From JAYGED01 sp046582565 (GTDB lineage Bacteria > Pseudomonadota > Alphaproteobacteria > JAAXGF01), in the NCBI GenBank assembly GCA_046582565.1, contig JAYGED010000240.1, positions 1 through 24,058 on the forward strand: a stretch of 24,058 nucleotides of DNA. The letters run 5' to 3'. Both the position numbers and the translations under genes were made by a program. The notes below the pieces were generated by a model that was not told the origin of the DNA, did no database searches, and worked only from the letters and a program-made list of their open reading frames with translations. Each line of letters starts with the position of its first letter. Position 1 is the stretch's first letter. Below are positions 13,167 to 20,602 of this stretch, in pieces.

Positions 13167-15694
13167 CAATGGGGTCCGGTTCGGGATCGACAGAAATTCG
13201 CGCCCTGGCCAGGTTTATGGCCCGGCGGTTGTGGCTCGCCCGCCTCTGTCTGGCCTGGGAGAGCCTGTGGCCGGCGCTCTGGCCCGCCGTGGCGATTGCC
13301 GGCATCTTCCTGGTGGCGGCGCTCTTCAATCTCTGGTCGCGGGTCCCTGGCAGCCTCCATGCAGCCGCCCTGTTGCTGTTTGCCATCGGCTTCATCCTGG
13401 CTCTGATCCAGGGGCTGCGGGGCTGGCGCTATCCCGGCGAGGAGGCCGCGGTGCGTCGGCTGGAGACCGCCAGCGGCTTCACTCACCGACCCCTCGCGGC
13501 ATTGCGCGATAGTCCCGCCACGGGCGTCCATGACAACCAGGGACGAGCCCTGTGGCGGACTCACCTGCAGCGGATAGCGCAACGGGCCAAGGCCATGCGC
13601 ATCGGGCTGCCCTCGCCCGGCATGGCGCGCCACGATCCCCTGGGCCTGCGCGCGGCCCTGGCTCTGGTCCTGATTATTGCCTTCACCGTCGGTGGGAGCG
13701 ACAGCGCAAACCGGTTGGCCCGCGCGCTTCAACCCGATTTCAGCGGTGCGTCCGCAGCGACCGCCGCCTCGCTGACCCTATGGCTGACGCCGCCGTCCTA
13801 CACCGCCATGGCGCCGCTGTTTCTGGCGGCAGGGACGGGCGATCTGGCGGAGACCAGGACGGTGACAGAAATTGTCGATGTCCCCAGCGGCGCCGCCCTG
13901 CTGGCCCGGGTGCATGGCGGTACTGCTGTCCCGCAGCTCGAAATCGGCGGCGAAGTGATTGAATTTGACGCCATCGATGGCAGCAATTACGAGCTCTCCA
14001 CGACCCTGCTGGCGGACCCGCTGACAAACCAGGACGAAAGCCGCCGCCTAACCGTGCGGCAGGGCGGCGAAATCCTTGGCGACTGGTCGCTCGCGGTGCT
14101 CGTCGATCAGCCGCCGCTGATCGAATTCTCATCCGCGCCCGGGCGAACCGCGCGCTCCGCGCTGCGTCTCGACTATCTCGCCGACGATGATTACGGGCTG
14201 GTAACGATTGAGGCGGTGGTCGCCCTGATAGACGACCCGAGCCGCAGCTTCACCCTGCCCATGACACTCCCAAGCGAGGGCATCACCAGCGCCGAAGACA
14301 GCAATTTTTACGACCTTACGGCACATCCCTGGGCGGGCCTGGAAGTCTCCATCGAACTTGCCGCCAGCGATGCCCCTGGCCAGGTCGGGATCAGCGAACC
14401 GGTGACCATGGTGCTGCCCGAACGTATCTTCAATCATCCGGTCGCCCGCCGGCTGATCGAAGAGCGCCGCAGGCTGGCGCTTGACCCCACCCAACGCAAT
14501 CAGGTGAGCAACACGCTTGACGATATTTCGCGGCGGCCGGAGCATTTCTTCGAAGACTTAAATGTCTTTCTCGGCCTGCGCGTCGCGCGGTTGCGTTTGT
14601 TGTATGACATCTCCGATGCGATCGTGGGCGAAGTTCAGGACATGCTATGGGATATAGCGCTGGTCATCGAGGACGGCCCCATAGCGCTTTCGGAACAAGC
14701 CTTGCGTGACGCCGAGCGCGCCCTCAGTGAAGCGCTCGCCAGTAACGCCTCAGACGCCGAGATCGACCGTCTGGTCGATCAAATGCTCGAGGCGCTCGAC
14801 AACTATCTCAACGATTTGATGGAACAGGCGGCAAACCGGAGCGGCGACGAGCCGAGCCTTGAAGAGCAATTTTTGCAGGCGGTCGACCGCGACCAGATCC
14901 GCGACCTGATCGAGCGGATACGCGAACTCGCCAAGACCGGCTCCCGCGAGGCCGCCCGCGAGCTGTTGGAGCAGCTCAAGGCAGCGCTGGAGAGCATGCG
15001 TGCTAACAGCATGATGGGTGAAGACCGCGAAGGCGGCGGTGAAAACCGGAAAATTTTACGCGAACTCGAAAAGCTCATCGCCAGGCAACAGCAGTTGCTG
15101 GACAAGACGTTCCGCCGCGCCCAGGGCAACGGCGAACAGCCGGGTCCGTCCGGTACGGGCAACAGCCAGAACGGACCTCAGGGCTCCAGCAGTCGCGGCT
15201 CGGGGGGCAGCGAATCTCAGCCCGGGCTCAGCCTGCAGCAAGGTTTGCACGCCGGTCTCAGCGAGTTGATGCGGCGCTGGGGGGGTGATGGGCAGCCCAT
15301 TCCCTTATCCCTCAACCGCGCCAGCCAGGCTATGCGGGATGCGCTTCAAGCCCTGTCAGCCGGGTTGGCCGGTCAGGCGGTGGGACCGCAAACCTCCGCC
15401 ATCGACGAAATGCAGCAGGGCGCACAGGCGCTGCTTCAAGCCATGATGGAAGAGATCGGCCGTGCGCCGCAACGGCCCGGCGGTCTAACCGGCGGATTTG
15501 GCAATGCTCTCGATCCTCTGGGGCGCGGGCTACTCGGTCGCGGTTTCCAGGATGACAGCCGCACAGCAATACCCGACAAGGCCGATGTGCAGCGCAGCCG
15601 CGAAATCCTCGATGAACTCTATCGCCGCGCCGGTGAATTTCAGCGCCCGTCAATCGAACGCGAATATATCAAGCGCCTGTTAAAACGGTTTTAA
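13163..15694 (+). CDS. DUF4175 / TIGR02302 family membrane protein
   Basis: 843 residues from a GTG at 13163 that overlaps the lysA stop; an ATG at 13169 two codons in is an equally good start. The N-terminal third has two predicted membrane helices close together (about residues 38-55 and 68-86) and a further hydrophobic stretch near 165-180. The middle is a large extracytoplasmic beta-rich region, followed by long charged helices (residues about 430-630, likely coiled coil), and a low-complexity Gly/Ser/Gln linker near 655-690 before the conserved C-terminus (IPDKADVQRSREILDELYRRAGEFQRPSIEREYIKRLLKRF). This matches the alphaproteobacterial TIGR02302/DUF4175 family, found after lysA in many genomes. 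The function is unknown; a cell-envelope role is only suggested by topology. Confidence 0.85.
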   Translation: MTMGSGSGSTEIRALARFMARRLWLARLCLAWESLWPALWPAVAIAGIFLVAALFNLWSRVPGSLHAAALLLFAIGFILALIQGLRGWRYPGEEAAVRRLETASGFTHRPLAALRDSPATGVHDNQGRALWRTHLQRIAQRAKAMRIGLPSPGMARHDPLGLRAALALVLIIAFTVGGSDSANRLARALQPDFSGASAATAASLTLWLTPPSYTAMAPLFLAAGTGDLAETRTVTEIVDVPSGAALLARVHGGTAVPQLEIGGEVIEFDAIDGSNYELSTTLLADPLTNQDESRRLTVRQGGEILGDWSLAVLVDQPPLIEFSSAPGRTARSALRLDYLADDDYGLVTIEAVVALIDDPSRSFTLPMTLPSEGITSAEDSNFYDLTAHPWAGLEVSIELAASDAPGQVGISEPVTMVLPERIFNHPVARRLIEERRRLALDPTQRNQVSNTLDDISRRPEHFFEDLNVFLGLRVARLRLLYDISDAIVGEVQDMLWDIALVIEDGPIALSEQALRDAERALSEALASNASDAEIDRLVDQMLEALDNYLNDLMEQAANRSGDEPSLEEQFLQAVDRDQIRDLIERIRELAKTGSREAARELLEQLKAALESMRANSMMGEDREGGGENRKILRELEKLIARQQQLLDKTFRRAQGNGEQPGPSGTGNSQNGPQGSSSRGSGGSESQPGLSLQQGLHAGLSELMRRWGGDGQPIPLSLNRASQAMRDALQALSAGLAGQAVGPQTSAIDEMQQGAQALLQAMMEEIGRAPQRPGGLTGGFGNALDPLGRGLLGRGFQDDSRTAIPDKADVQRSREILDELYRRAGEFQRPSIEREYIKRLLKRF

Positions 15695-15702
15695 TTGAGG
15701 GG

Positions 15703-16080
15703 CTAATTTTCCAGCGACGGGGTTTCGGTCAGCGCCGCGTCAATCGTGTCGCAGATATCCGATAGGGTGAAGGGCTTGCTGACCACTTCATGAACCAGGG
15801 CGTCGAGATTATGCGCCCGGTCCCGTTCAGCGGCATAGCCGGTCATCAAAACGATGCGCATATGGGGATATTCCTTGGACGCCTTGAGCGCCAGGGCGAC
15901 ACCGTCAACCCGGGGCATCACGATGTCTGTCAGCAAAAGATCGAAGCGCTCATCCTCAAGCGCTTCGAGCGCCTCGCCGCCGTCGTTCACGGTGGTCACT
16001 TGATGACCCTGGTGAACAAGCGCCCGTTGGACGAACTCGCGCACCGACGGCTCGTCTTCCGCTAGCAGTATCCGCGCCAT
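15703..16080 (-). CDS. cpdR: CpdR-like single-domain response regulator
   Basis: 125 residues, a receiver domain without output domain. The start MARILLAEDEPSVREFVQRAL, the phosphoacceptor Asp52 in LLLTDIVMPRVDG, the Thr in VLMTGYAAE and the Lys in VVSKPFTL are the standard receiver residues, and the overall sequence is close to CpdR. In Caulobacter, unphosphorylated CpdR docks ClpXP at the cell pole and primes proteolysis of cell-cycle proteins; phosphorylation comes from the CckA-ChpT relay. It is the last gene of a minus-strand unit behind hpt (15-base gap) with a strong GGAGGG ribosome binding site. It converges on the DUF4175 gene, the stops being 8 bases apart. Confidence 0.88.
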   Translation of the reverse strand: MARILLAEDEPSVREFVQRALVHQGHQVTTVNDGGEALEALEDERFDLLLTDIVMPRVDGVALALKASKEYPHMRIVLMTGYAAERDRAHNLDALVHEVVSKPFTLSDICDTIDAALTETPSLEN

Positions 16081-16095
16081 GGGAACCCTCCGGCA

Positions 16096-16635
16096 CTAAT
16101 CATCTACGGTCCCAATATAGGGTAAATCCCTATAATAATGTGCAAAATCAAGTCCATAGCCGACGACAAAAAGGTCCGGCACGACGAACCCGCAAAAATC
16201 CGCCTCGCATTCCACTTTCCGCTTACCCGGCTTGTCGAGCAGCATACAGATTTTCACCGACGACGCACCCCGTTCGAGCAATAAACGCCGGGCGGCGGCC
16301 ACGGTGCGGCCGGATTCAAGTATATCGTCGACCAGCAGGATATCGGCGCCCTGGATATCATCGCTGATGTCGCGGGCGATGGAGACTTTGCCCGAGCTTT
16401 CCTTGCCCGCCCCATAACTCGACAGGGTCATGAAATCGACCCGGGGATACATGCCGGCGCCGTGGAGTGCGCGGATCAGATCGGCGGCGAAGACGAAACC
16501 GCCCTTGAGTATGGCGACAACCAGGATGTCTTCGGGCATGGCGGCGGCAATATCTTTGGCCAGGGCATCGACCCGTACGGCAATTTCCTCGGCACTGTAG
16601 AGCGTGCTCACACTTTGAATATCAACCGGCGGCAT
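16096..16635 (-). CDS. hpt: Hypoxanthine phosphoribosyltransferase
   Basis: 179 residues, normal for the family. It transfers ribose-5-phosphate from PRPP to hypoxanthine (and often guanine) in purine salvage in the cytoplasm. Seen motifs are the LKGGFVFAADLIRAL segment with the PPi loop (residues 42-58), the flexible loop with SSYGAGKESSGKV (72-83) and the PRPP-binding motif ILLVDDILESGRT (99-111), followed by KICMLLDKPGKRKV. AGAGGA just before the ATG at 16635 is a good ribosome binding site and starts right at the stop of the upstream zinc-ribbon gene (8-base gap), so the two are co-transcribed. Confidence 0.95.
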   Translation of the reverse strand: MPPVDIQSVSTLYSAEEIAVRVDALAKDIAAAMPEDILVVAILKGGFVFAADLIRALHGAGMYPRVDFMTLSSYGAGKESSGKVSIARDISDDIQGADILLVDDILESGRTVAAARRLLLERGASSVKICMLLDKPGKRKVECEADFCGFVVPDLFVVGYGLDFAHYYRDLPYIGTVDD

Positions 16636-16643
16636 GAGTCCTC

Positions 16644-17306
16644 TTATTCCATCCCTTCAAGCCGCACCGATATTTGCACCGCCTCCTTGGGCGGATCGAT
16701 GTAGTCGTCGTCGAATTCAGTTTTTTCGCCGGGCAAGAGATGGCTTGAGCGCGGCATCACGATCCAGGTCCTGATGACATCGCGGTTTTTATCCATGATA
16801 TCGGCGATAACTCTCGGAACATCTTGCGGCTGGTCTGAAAGATTGAATATCTCGCCGGACAGCGTGACAACCGTCTGATCATTTACAGTGGATGTCGATT
16901 GCTTGACGTTTCGCAGATCAAAGTTGACGACATTGGTCTCCTCGCCAAGCCCGATCTGGCCAAAGATCAAAACCGCCTCGGGCCATATACCGACAATCTT
17001 CTCACGCTGGTAAAAGACGCCGCCGGCGATGCCGGCGATGACCAGAACAAGCGCAGCCCAGCCGATCAACCCCCGCCGCCTCGGCGCATTGTTGAGCGCC
17101 GGCAAATTTGAACCCGGCGGCAAGGGCGTGACCTTCTGAGGCTGTTCAGGCGGCGGAAGAACATCGACCTGCTTCGGCATGTCCTTCGGCGGCCGTTCGG
17201 TCCAGCTATGGGAGCAGCGCGCACAACGCACCAACCGGCCCGTCTCGCCGAGTGCCGCGGGGTCAATCAGGTAGCGCGTGACGCAGGACGGGCAGTTGAG
17301 AATCAT
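16644..17306 (-). CDS. Zinc-ribbon (MJ0042 type) DUF3426 membrane protein
   Basis: 220 residues. The N-terminus MILNCPSCVTRYLIDPAALGETGRLVRCARCSHSW is an MJ0042-type zinc finger with cysteines at 5, 8, 28 and 31. A Pro-rich linker follows, then one membrane helix (GLIGWAALVLVIAGIAGGVFY, about residues 78-98), then a DUF3426-type periplasmic domain (VNDQTVVTLSGEIFNLSDQPQDVPRVIADIMDKNRDVIRTWIV). The zinc finger should face the cytoplasm. Members of this family sit next to ftsE in many alphaproteobacteria, divergently oriented as here; the function is not established. First gene of a minus-strand unit with hpt and cpdR. The ATG at 17306 has only a weak ribosome binding site. Confidence 0.88.
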   Translation of the reverse strand: MILNCPSCVTRYLIDPAALGETGRLVRCARCSHSWTERPPKDMPKQVDVLPPPEQPQKVTPLPPGSNLPALNNAPRRRGLIGWAALVLVIAGIAGGVFYQREKIVGIWPEAVLIFGQIGLGEETNVVNFDLRNVKQSTSTVNDQTVVTLSGEIFNLSDQPQDVPRVIADIMDKNRDVIRTWIVMPRSSHLLPGEKTEFDDDYIDPPKEAVQISVRLEGME

Positions 17307-17481
17307 CGCCGTAAAATCATCTTAAAATCTATCTTGTTATAGGCGCTATGGGCTGGTTAACGCCAGCGTTCAATATGGCTGACACGTTTCCCGCCATAAA
17401 TCCGTTCGATATAATAGTACAGTATTGTAAGACCCTTAGGGATTGTACGGCCCTTGGTTACTTTGCGGGAGGGGGGTTGGG
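17307..17481. promoter_or_regulatory. Divergent promoter region between DUF3426 gene and ftsE
   Basis: 175 bases, more AT-rich than the flanking genes. A perfect -10 hexamer TATAAT lies at 17410-17415 reading toward ftsE, but no good -35 is found 16-18 bases upstream. A purine-rich GGGAGGGGGG at 17467-17476 is the ribosome binding site for ftsE. The leftward promoter was not identified. Confidence 0.45.
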
Positions 17482-18162
17482 TTGGTTCGTTTCGAGAATG
17501 TCGGCATGCGCTACGGCGACGGCCCCGAAGTCCTGCGCGATATAAACTTCGCGCTCGACGCCGGATCGTTTCATTTTCTGACCGGGCCGAGCGGCGCCGG
17601 CAAGTCGTCCCTGCTCCGGCTGCTGTATCTCGCCCATCGGCCGTCGCGGGGCCTGATCACCCTGTTTGATCGCGACACCGCCACAATGGCGCGCCATGAG
17701 CTTCCCGCCCTGCGCCGACAGATCGGCGTGGTGTTTCAGGATTTCCGCCTGCTCGATCATCTCAACGCGTTTGATAATGTCGCCCTGCCCCTGCGCATTG
17801 CCGGTCTCGCCGAGGCCGAGATTGCCGCACAGGTCGGCGAGCTGCTCGAATGGGTTGGCCTGGCCGATGCGCTTGAGGTCAGCCCGGCGACCCTGTCGGG
17901 CGGCGAGAAGCAGCGCCTCGCCATCGCCCGCGCGGTGGTCGCGCGGCCCGAGCTTCTGCTCGCCGATGAACCGACCGGCAATCTCGATCCGGAACTCAGC
18001 CTGCGCCTGTTCCATCTGTTCGAGGAACTCAACAAAATCGGCACCACGGTGCTGATCGCGACGCACAGCAGCGAGCTTGTAGAAAAATTCAAACATCCGG
18101 CCCTGTTCCTGGCCGAGGGCCGCCTTGTAATGCGGCCCGAAAACACGCTCAGGGCGAGCTGA
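17482..18162 (+). CDS. ftsE: Cell-division ATP-binding protein FtsE
   Basis: 226 residues from a TTG at 17482, chosen because GGGAGGGG lies about 6 bases upstream and the text MVRFENVGMRYG fits FtsE N-termini; an earlier in-frame TTG at 17443 adds sequence unlike the family. ABC ATPase motifs are complete: Walker A GPSGAGKS (35-42), Q-loop VVFQDFRLL, signature LSGGEKQR, Walker B LLLADEPTGNLD and the switch His in IATHSS. FtsE with FtsX forms a divisome ABC complex at the inner membrane that activates peptidoglycan hydrolysis through periplasmic amidase regulators. One base separates it from ftsX. Confidence 0.95.
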   Translation: MVRFENVGMRYGDGPEVLRDINFALDAGSFHFLTGPSGAGKSSLLRLLYLAHRPSRGLITLFDRDTATMARHELPALRRQIGVVFQDFRLLDHLNAFDNVALPLRIAGLAEAEIAAQVGELLEWVGLADALEVSPATLSGGEKQRLAIARAVVARPELLLADEPTGNLDPELSLRLFHLFEELNKIGTTVLIATHSSELVEKFKHPALFLAEGRLVMRPENTLRAS

Positions 18163-18163
18163 G

Positions 18164-19054
18164 ATGCGGGAGCGCGGCGCCGAACTGGCTTTCGATGGCG
18201 ACCCGGCAAACCGCTATTTACCGTGGATCGTCGCCCTGATGGTCTATCTCGCCAGCCTCGCCGTGGCCGGCGCCCTCGTCCTCGGCACATCGGCGGCGCG
18301 CTGGCAAAGCGGACAAAGCGACCGGCTGACGGTCCAACTGCCGCTCCATTTAGCGCCCCAGGACGGGGTGGCGGCCGACACCAGGATACAGGCTATTATG
18401 GATATCCTTAGCGAAACCGCGGGCATCGCCGCCGTTCGCCGCCTTGAGCGCGATGAACTGGTCTTCCTGCTTGAACCCTGGCTGGGTGCGGGAAACATCA
18501 CCGACGACCTGCCCCTGCCGGAACTCATCGACGTGACCGTCGAGCGCGATGCAAGGCCCGACCTCGACGCCCTCAAACAGCGCCTGATTAAAGCCGCCCC
18601 CGGCGTTGAAATCGACGACCACGGGCGCTGGATGAGCCGCCTCTCGGCTGCGGCGCGCGCGGTGCAGGCGCTGGCCCTGGCGCTGACGGTGATGATCGCC
18701 GGGGCGGCGACGGCGACGGTGGTGGTCGCCACCCGGGCCAGCCTGGCGGTGCATCGCGAGACCATCGAGCTGTTGCACCTGATCGGCGCGCAGGACGGAT
18801 TCGTCGCGCGCGCCTTCGCGCGCCGGGCGCTCGCCCTCGGCCTGCGCAGCGGCCTGATCGGCCTCGGTCTCGCGGCGCTCACCTTCATCTTTCTGCAACA
18901 GACCACCTCGGGCCTCGATGCGCCTCTCATGCCACGGATCGAGCTGTCCATCGCAAGCCTGGCGGTCCTGGCGACCCTGCCCCTGGCGAGCGCCGCCATC
19001 GCCATGGTGACGGCGCGCTTCACCGTGCTCAAAGCGCTGGCGAAACTGCCATGA
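18164..19054 (+). CDS. ftsX: Cell-division membrane protein FtsX
   Basis: 296 residues with four predicted membrane helices (about 17-41, 166-195, 223-247, 262-287) and a periplasmic loop between the first two, the FtsX topology. The C-terminal half is an FtsX permease domain, including the coupling region ASLAVHRETIELLHLIGAQDGFVARAFARRAL. FtsX is the membrane partner of FtsE; its large periplasmic loop contacts amidase activators such as EnvC-like proteins. It follows ftsE by one base and its stop overlaps the start of the DUF218 gene (ATGA), so the four genes form a coupled operon. Confidence 0.93.
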   Translation: MRERGAELAFDGDPANRYLPWIVALMVYLASLAVAGALVLGTSAARWQSGQSDRLTVQLPLHLAPQDGVAADTRIQAIMDILSETAGIAAVRRLERDELVFLLEPWLGAGNITDDLPLPELIDVTVERDARPDLDALKQRLIKAAPGVEIDDHGRWMSRLSAAARAVQALALALTVMIAGAATATVVVATRASLAVHRETIELLHLIGAQDGFVARAFARRALALGLRSGLIGLGLAALTFIFLQQTTSGLDAPLMPRIELSIASLAVLATLPLASAAIAMVTARFTVLKALAKLP

Positions 19055-19671
19055 CCAGCTTCAGGGTACGCCGCCTCCGCAAGCGCCGCAGCCGGCGCGC
19101 CGCCCGCCTGCTCCTCACCCTGATGCTGTTGGGGATTTTCGCCTGTATTGCCGGGTTCTTCTGGTTCATCGAGCAGATTCCCCGCCGCATTGAACAGCCC
19201 GAAACCATGACCGACGCCATCGTTGTGCTGACCGGCGGGACCGGACGGCTTGCCGCCGGGCTCGAGCTATTGGCCCAGGGCCGGGCGTCGAAACTGTTCA
19301 TTTCGGGAGTCTATCGCGGCGTCGAAGTGGCCGAAATCCTGCGCGCTTCTCTGCAATCACCCAAGGAACTCGAATGCTGCGTCGAACTCGGCCATGTCGC
19401 CATCGACACCCGCGGCAACGCCAACGAGACCCGGCAATGGATGGCGGCGGAAGGCTACAGCTCCTTGCGTCTGGTCACGGCGAGCTACCACATGCCGCGC
19501 AGCCGGTCCGAATTCAGCCGCGCCATGCCGGATGCGCGGCTGATCGCCCATCCGGTGTTTCCGCCCAATGTGCATATCGAAGACTGGTGGCGCTGGCCGG
19601 GAACCACGGCGCTGTTGATCGGCGAATACAGCAAGTATCTGGTCGCGGTCGTTCGGAATCAGGGCTCATGA
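19051..19671 (+). CDS. YdcF/ElyC-type DUF218 membrane protein
   Basis: 206 residues. A basic N-terminus (RVRRLRKRRSRRAARLL) precedes one membrane helix (LLLTLMLLGIFACIAGFFWFI), then a DUF218 domain: TDAIVVLTGGTGRLAAGLELLAQGRASKLFISG, NANETRQWMAAEGYSSLRLVTASYHMPRSRSEF. The GG-x-x-R and S-x-x-H-x-x-R-S motifs are those of YdcF, SanA and ElyC. ElyC is implicated in peptidoglycan and envelope integrity in Escherichia coli, which fits a place directly behind ftsEX. The exact reaction is unknown. Its start overlaps the ftsX stop and its stop overlaps the acyltransferase start. Confidence 0.88.
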   Translation: MTSFRVRRLRKRRSRRAARLLLTLMLLGIFACIAGFFWFIEQIPRRIEQPETMTDAIVVLTGGTGRLAAGLELLAQGRASKLFISGVYRGVEVAEILRASLQSPKELECCVELGHVAIDTRGNANETRQWMAAEGYSSLRLVTASYHMPRSRSEFSRAMPDARLIAHPVFPPNVHIEDWWRWPGTTALLIGEYSKYLVAVVRNQGS

Positions 19672-20387
19672 TCGCCCTACGCTCACTGCTTTTCAATTGC
19701 CTGTTCTTCGCCTATACGGCCTGGACAGCCCTGCGGCTGACGCCGCGGCTGATGTTCGGCGATGCGGACATCAAGCCCGCGGTCAAGCGCTGGGCGGCGG
19801 GGGTGTTGTGGCTGCTCGACCATGTCGTCGGCATCACCTACGAATTGCGCGGCGTCGAGCATATCCCCGAGGGTGGCGTACTGCTCGCCGCCAAGCATCA
19901 ATCGGCCTGGGACACCATGATGTTCCATTTGTTCGTGCCCCACTCGGTCTATGTCACCAAGCAGGAAGTCATCAGCATTCCTCTCTACGGCGCGGTCGCC
20001 AAAAGCATCGGATCGATTTCCATCGACCGCCAGGGCGGCGGCAAGGCGCTCAAGGGACTGATCCGTGATTGCCGGGCGGCGATCGATTCCGGCCATCAGG
20101 TCATCATCTTCCCCGAAGGCACCCGCACCGCGCCGGGCGCCAGCCTGCCCTACCAGCCGGGTGTCGCCGCGGTCTACAAACAAATCGACGCCCCGGTGGT
20201 GCCGGTAGCGCTCAATTCCGGCCTGTTCTGGGGACGCCGCAGTTTCCTCAAGCAGCCGGGCCGCATCATCGTCGAGTTCCTGCCCGCCATCGAGCCGGGC
20301 CTCGACCGCAAGCTGTTCCTCAGCCAGCTCGAACAGCGAATCGAGGCGGCCACGGCGGCCTTGATCGCCGAGGCGGCGAATTCATAA
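19668..20387 (+). CDS. 1-acylglycerol-3-phosphate acyltransferase family (PlsC-like)
   Basis: 239 residues from the ATG at 19668, which overlaps the upstream stop (ATGA); the longer in-frame extension to 19374 is a shadow of the DUF218 gene. An N-terminal hydrophobic segment is followed by the PlsC acyltransferase blocks: His77-x4-Asp82 in KHQSAWDT (catalytic), GSISIDRQGG (block II) and FPEGTR at 148-153 (block III), then VVPVALNSGLFWG (block IV). It would acylate lysophosphatidic acid or a related lysophospholipid at the inner membrane; whether it is the main PlsC or an accessory enzyme is not known. Last gene of the ftsE operon. Confidence 0.92.
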   Translation: MIALRSLLFNCLFFAYTAWTALRLTPRLMFGDADIKPAVKRWAAGVLWLLDHVVGITYELRGVEHIPEGGVLLAAKHQSAWDTMMFHLFVPHSVYVTKQEVISIPLYGAVAKSIGSISIDRQGGGKALKGLIRDCRAAIDSGHQVIIFPEGTRTAPGASLPYQPGVAAVYKQIDAPVVPVALNSGLFWGRRSFLKQPGRIIVEFLPAIEPGLDRKLFLSQLEQRIEAATAALIAEAANS

Positions 20388-20602
20388 GCTTCTATCCCCG
20401 CACAGCACTGGCAAGCCTTTGTGAAACCTGGGGATAAGTCGCAATAGCGTTTCCATAACAAAGACTTACCTTGGGTAAAAATCGTATAATCGCGGGGAAA
20501 CATATCAGGAACATTCCTTGACGTGACAGCCGCACGGGCCTAAGATTAGAGTTTGGCCGTTGCGAATCACCGCCACCCACGCGCCCTTATTTGGAGCCCG
20601 GA
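20388..20602. other. Intergenic region upstream of nrdJ
   Basis: 215 bases without a gene. It holds the nrdJ promoter (listed separately). No cobalamin riboswitch core or NrdR box pair was recognised. One site, TGGGGATAA near 20441, is a single mismatch from the DnaA-box complement, but it is alone. Confidence 0.4.
20518..20546 (+). promoter_or_regulatory. Sigma70-type promoter of nrdJ
   Basis: TTGACG (20518-20523) and TAAGAT (20541-20546) are separated by exactly 17 bases, a close match to the vegetative consensus, and lie about 55 bases before the nrdJ start codon. The start point would be near 20553. Position and spacing are good; activity is untested. Confidence 0.65.

Noticed and set aside
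20388..20602. Cobalamin riboswitch or NrdR boxes before nrdJ; single DnaA-box-like site TGGGGATAA
   Set aside because: No B12-box-like core or paired NrdR boxes were found, and one imperfect DnaA box alone has no meaning.
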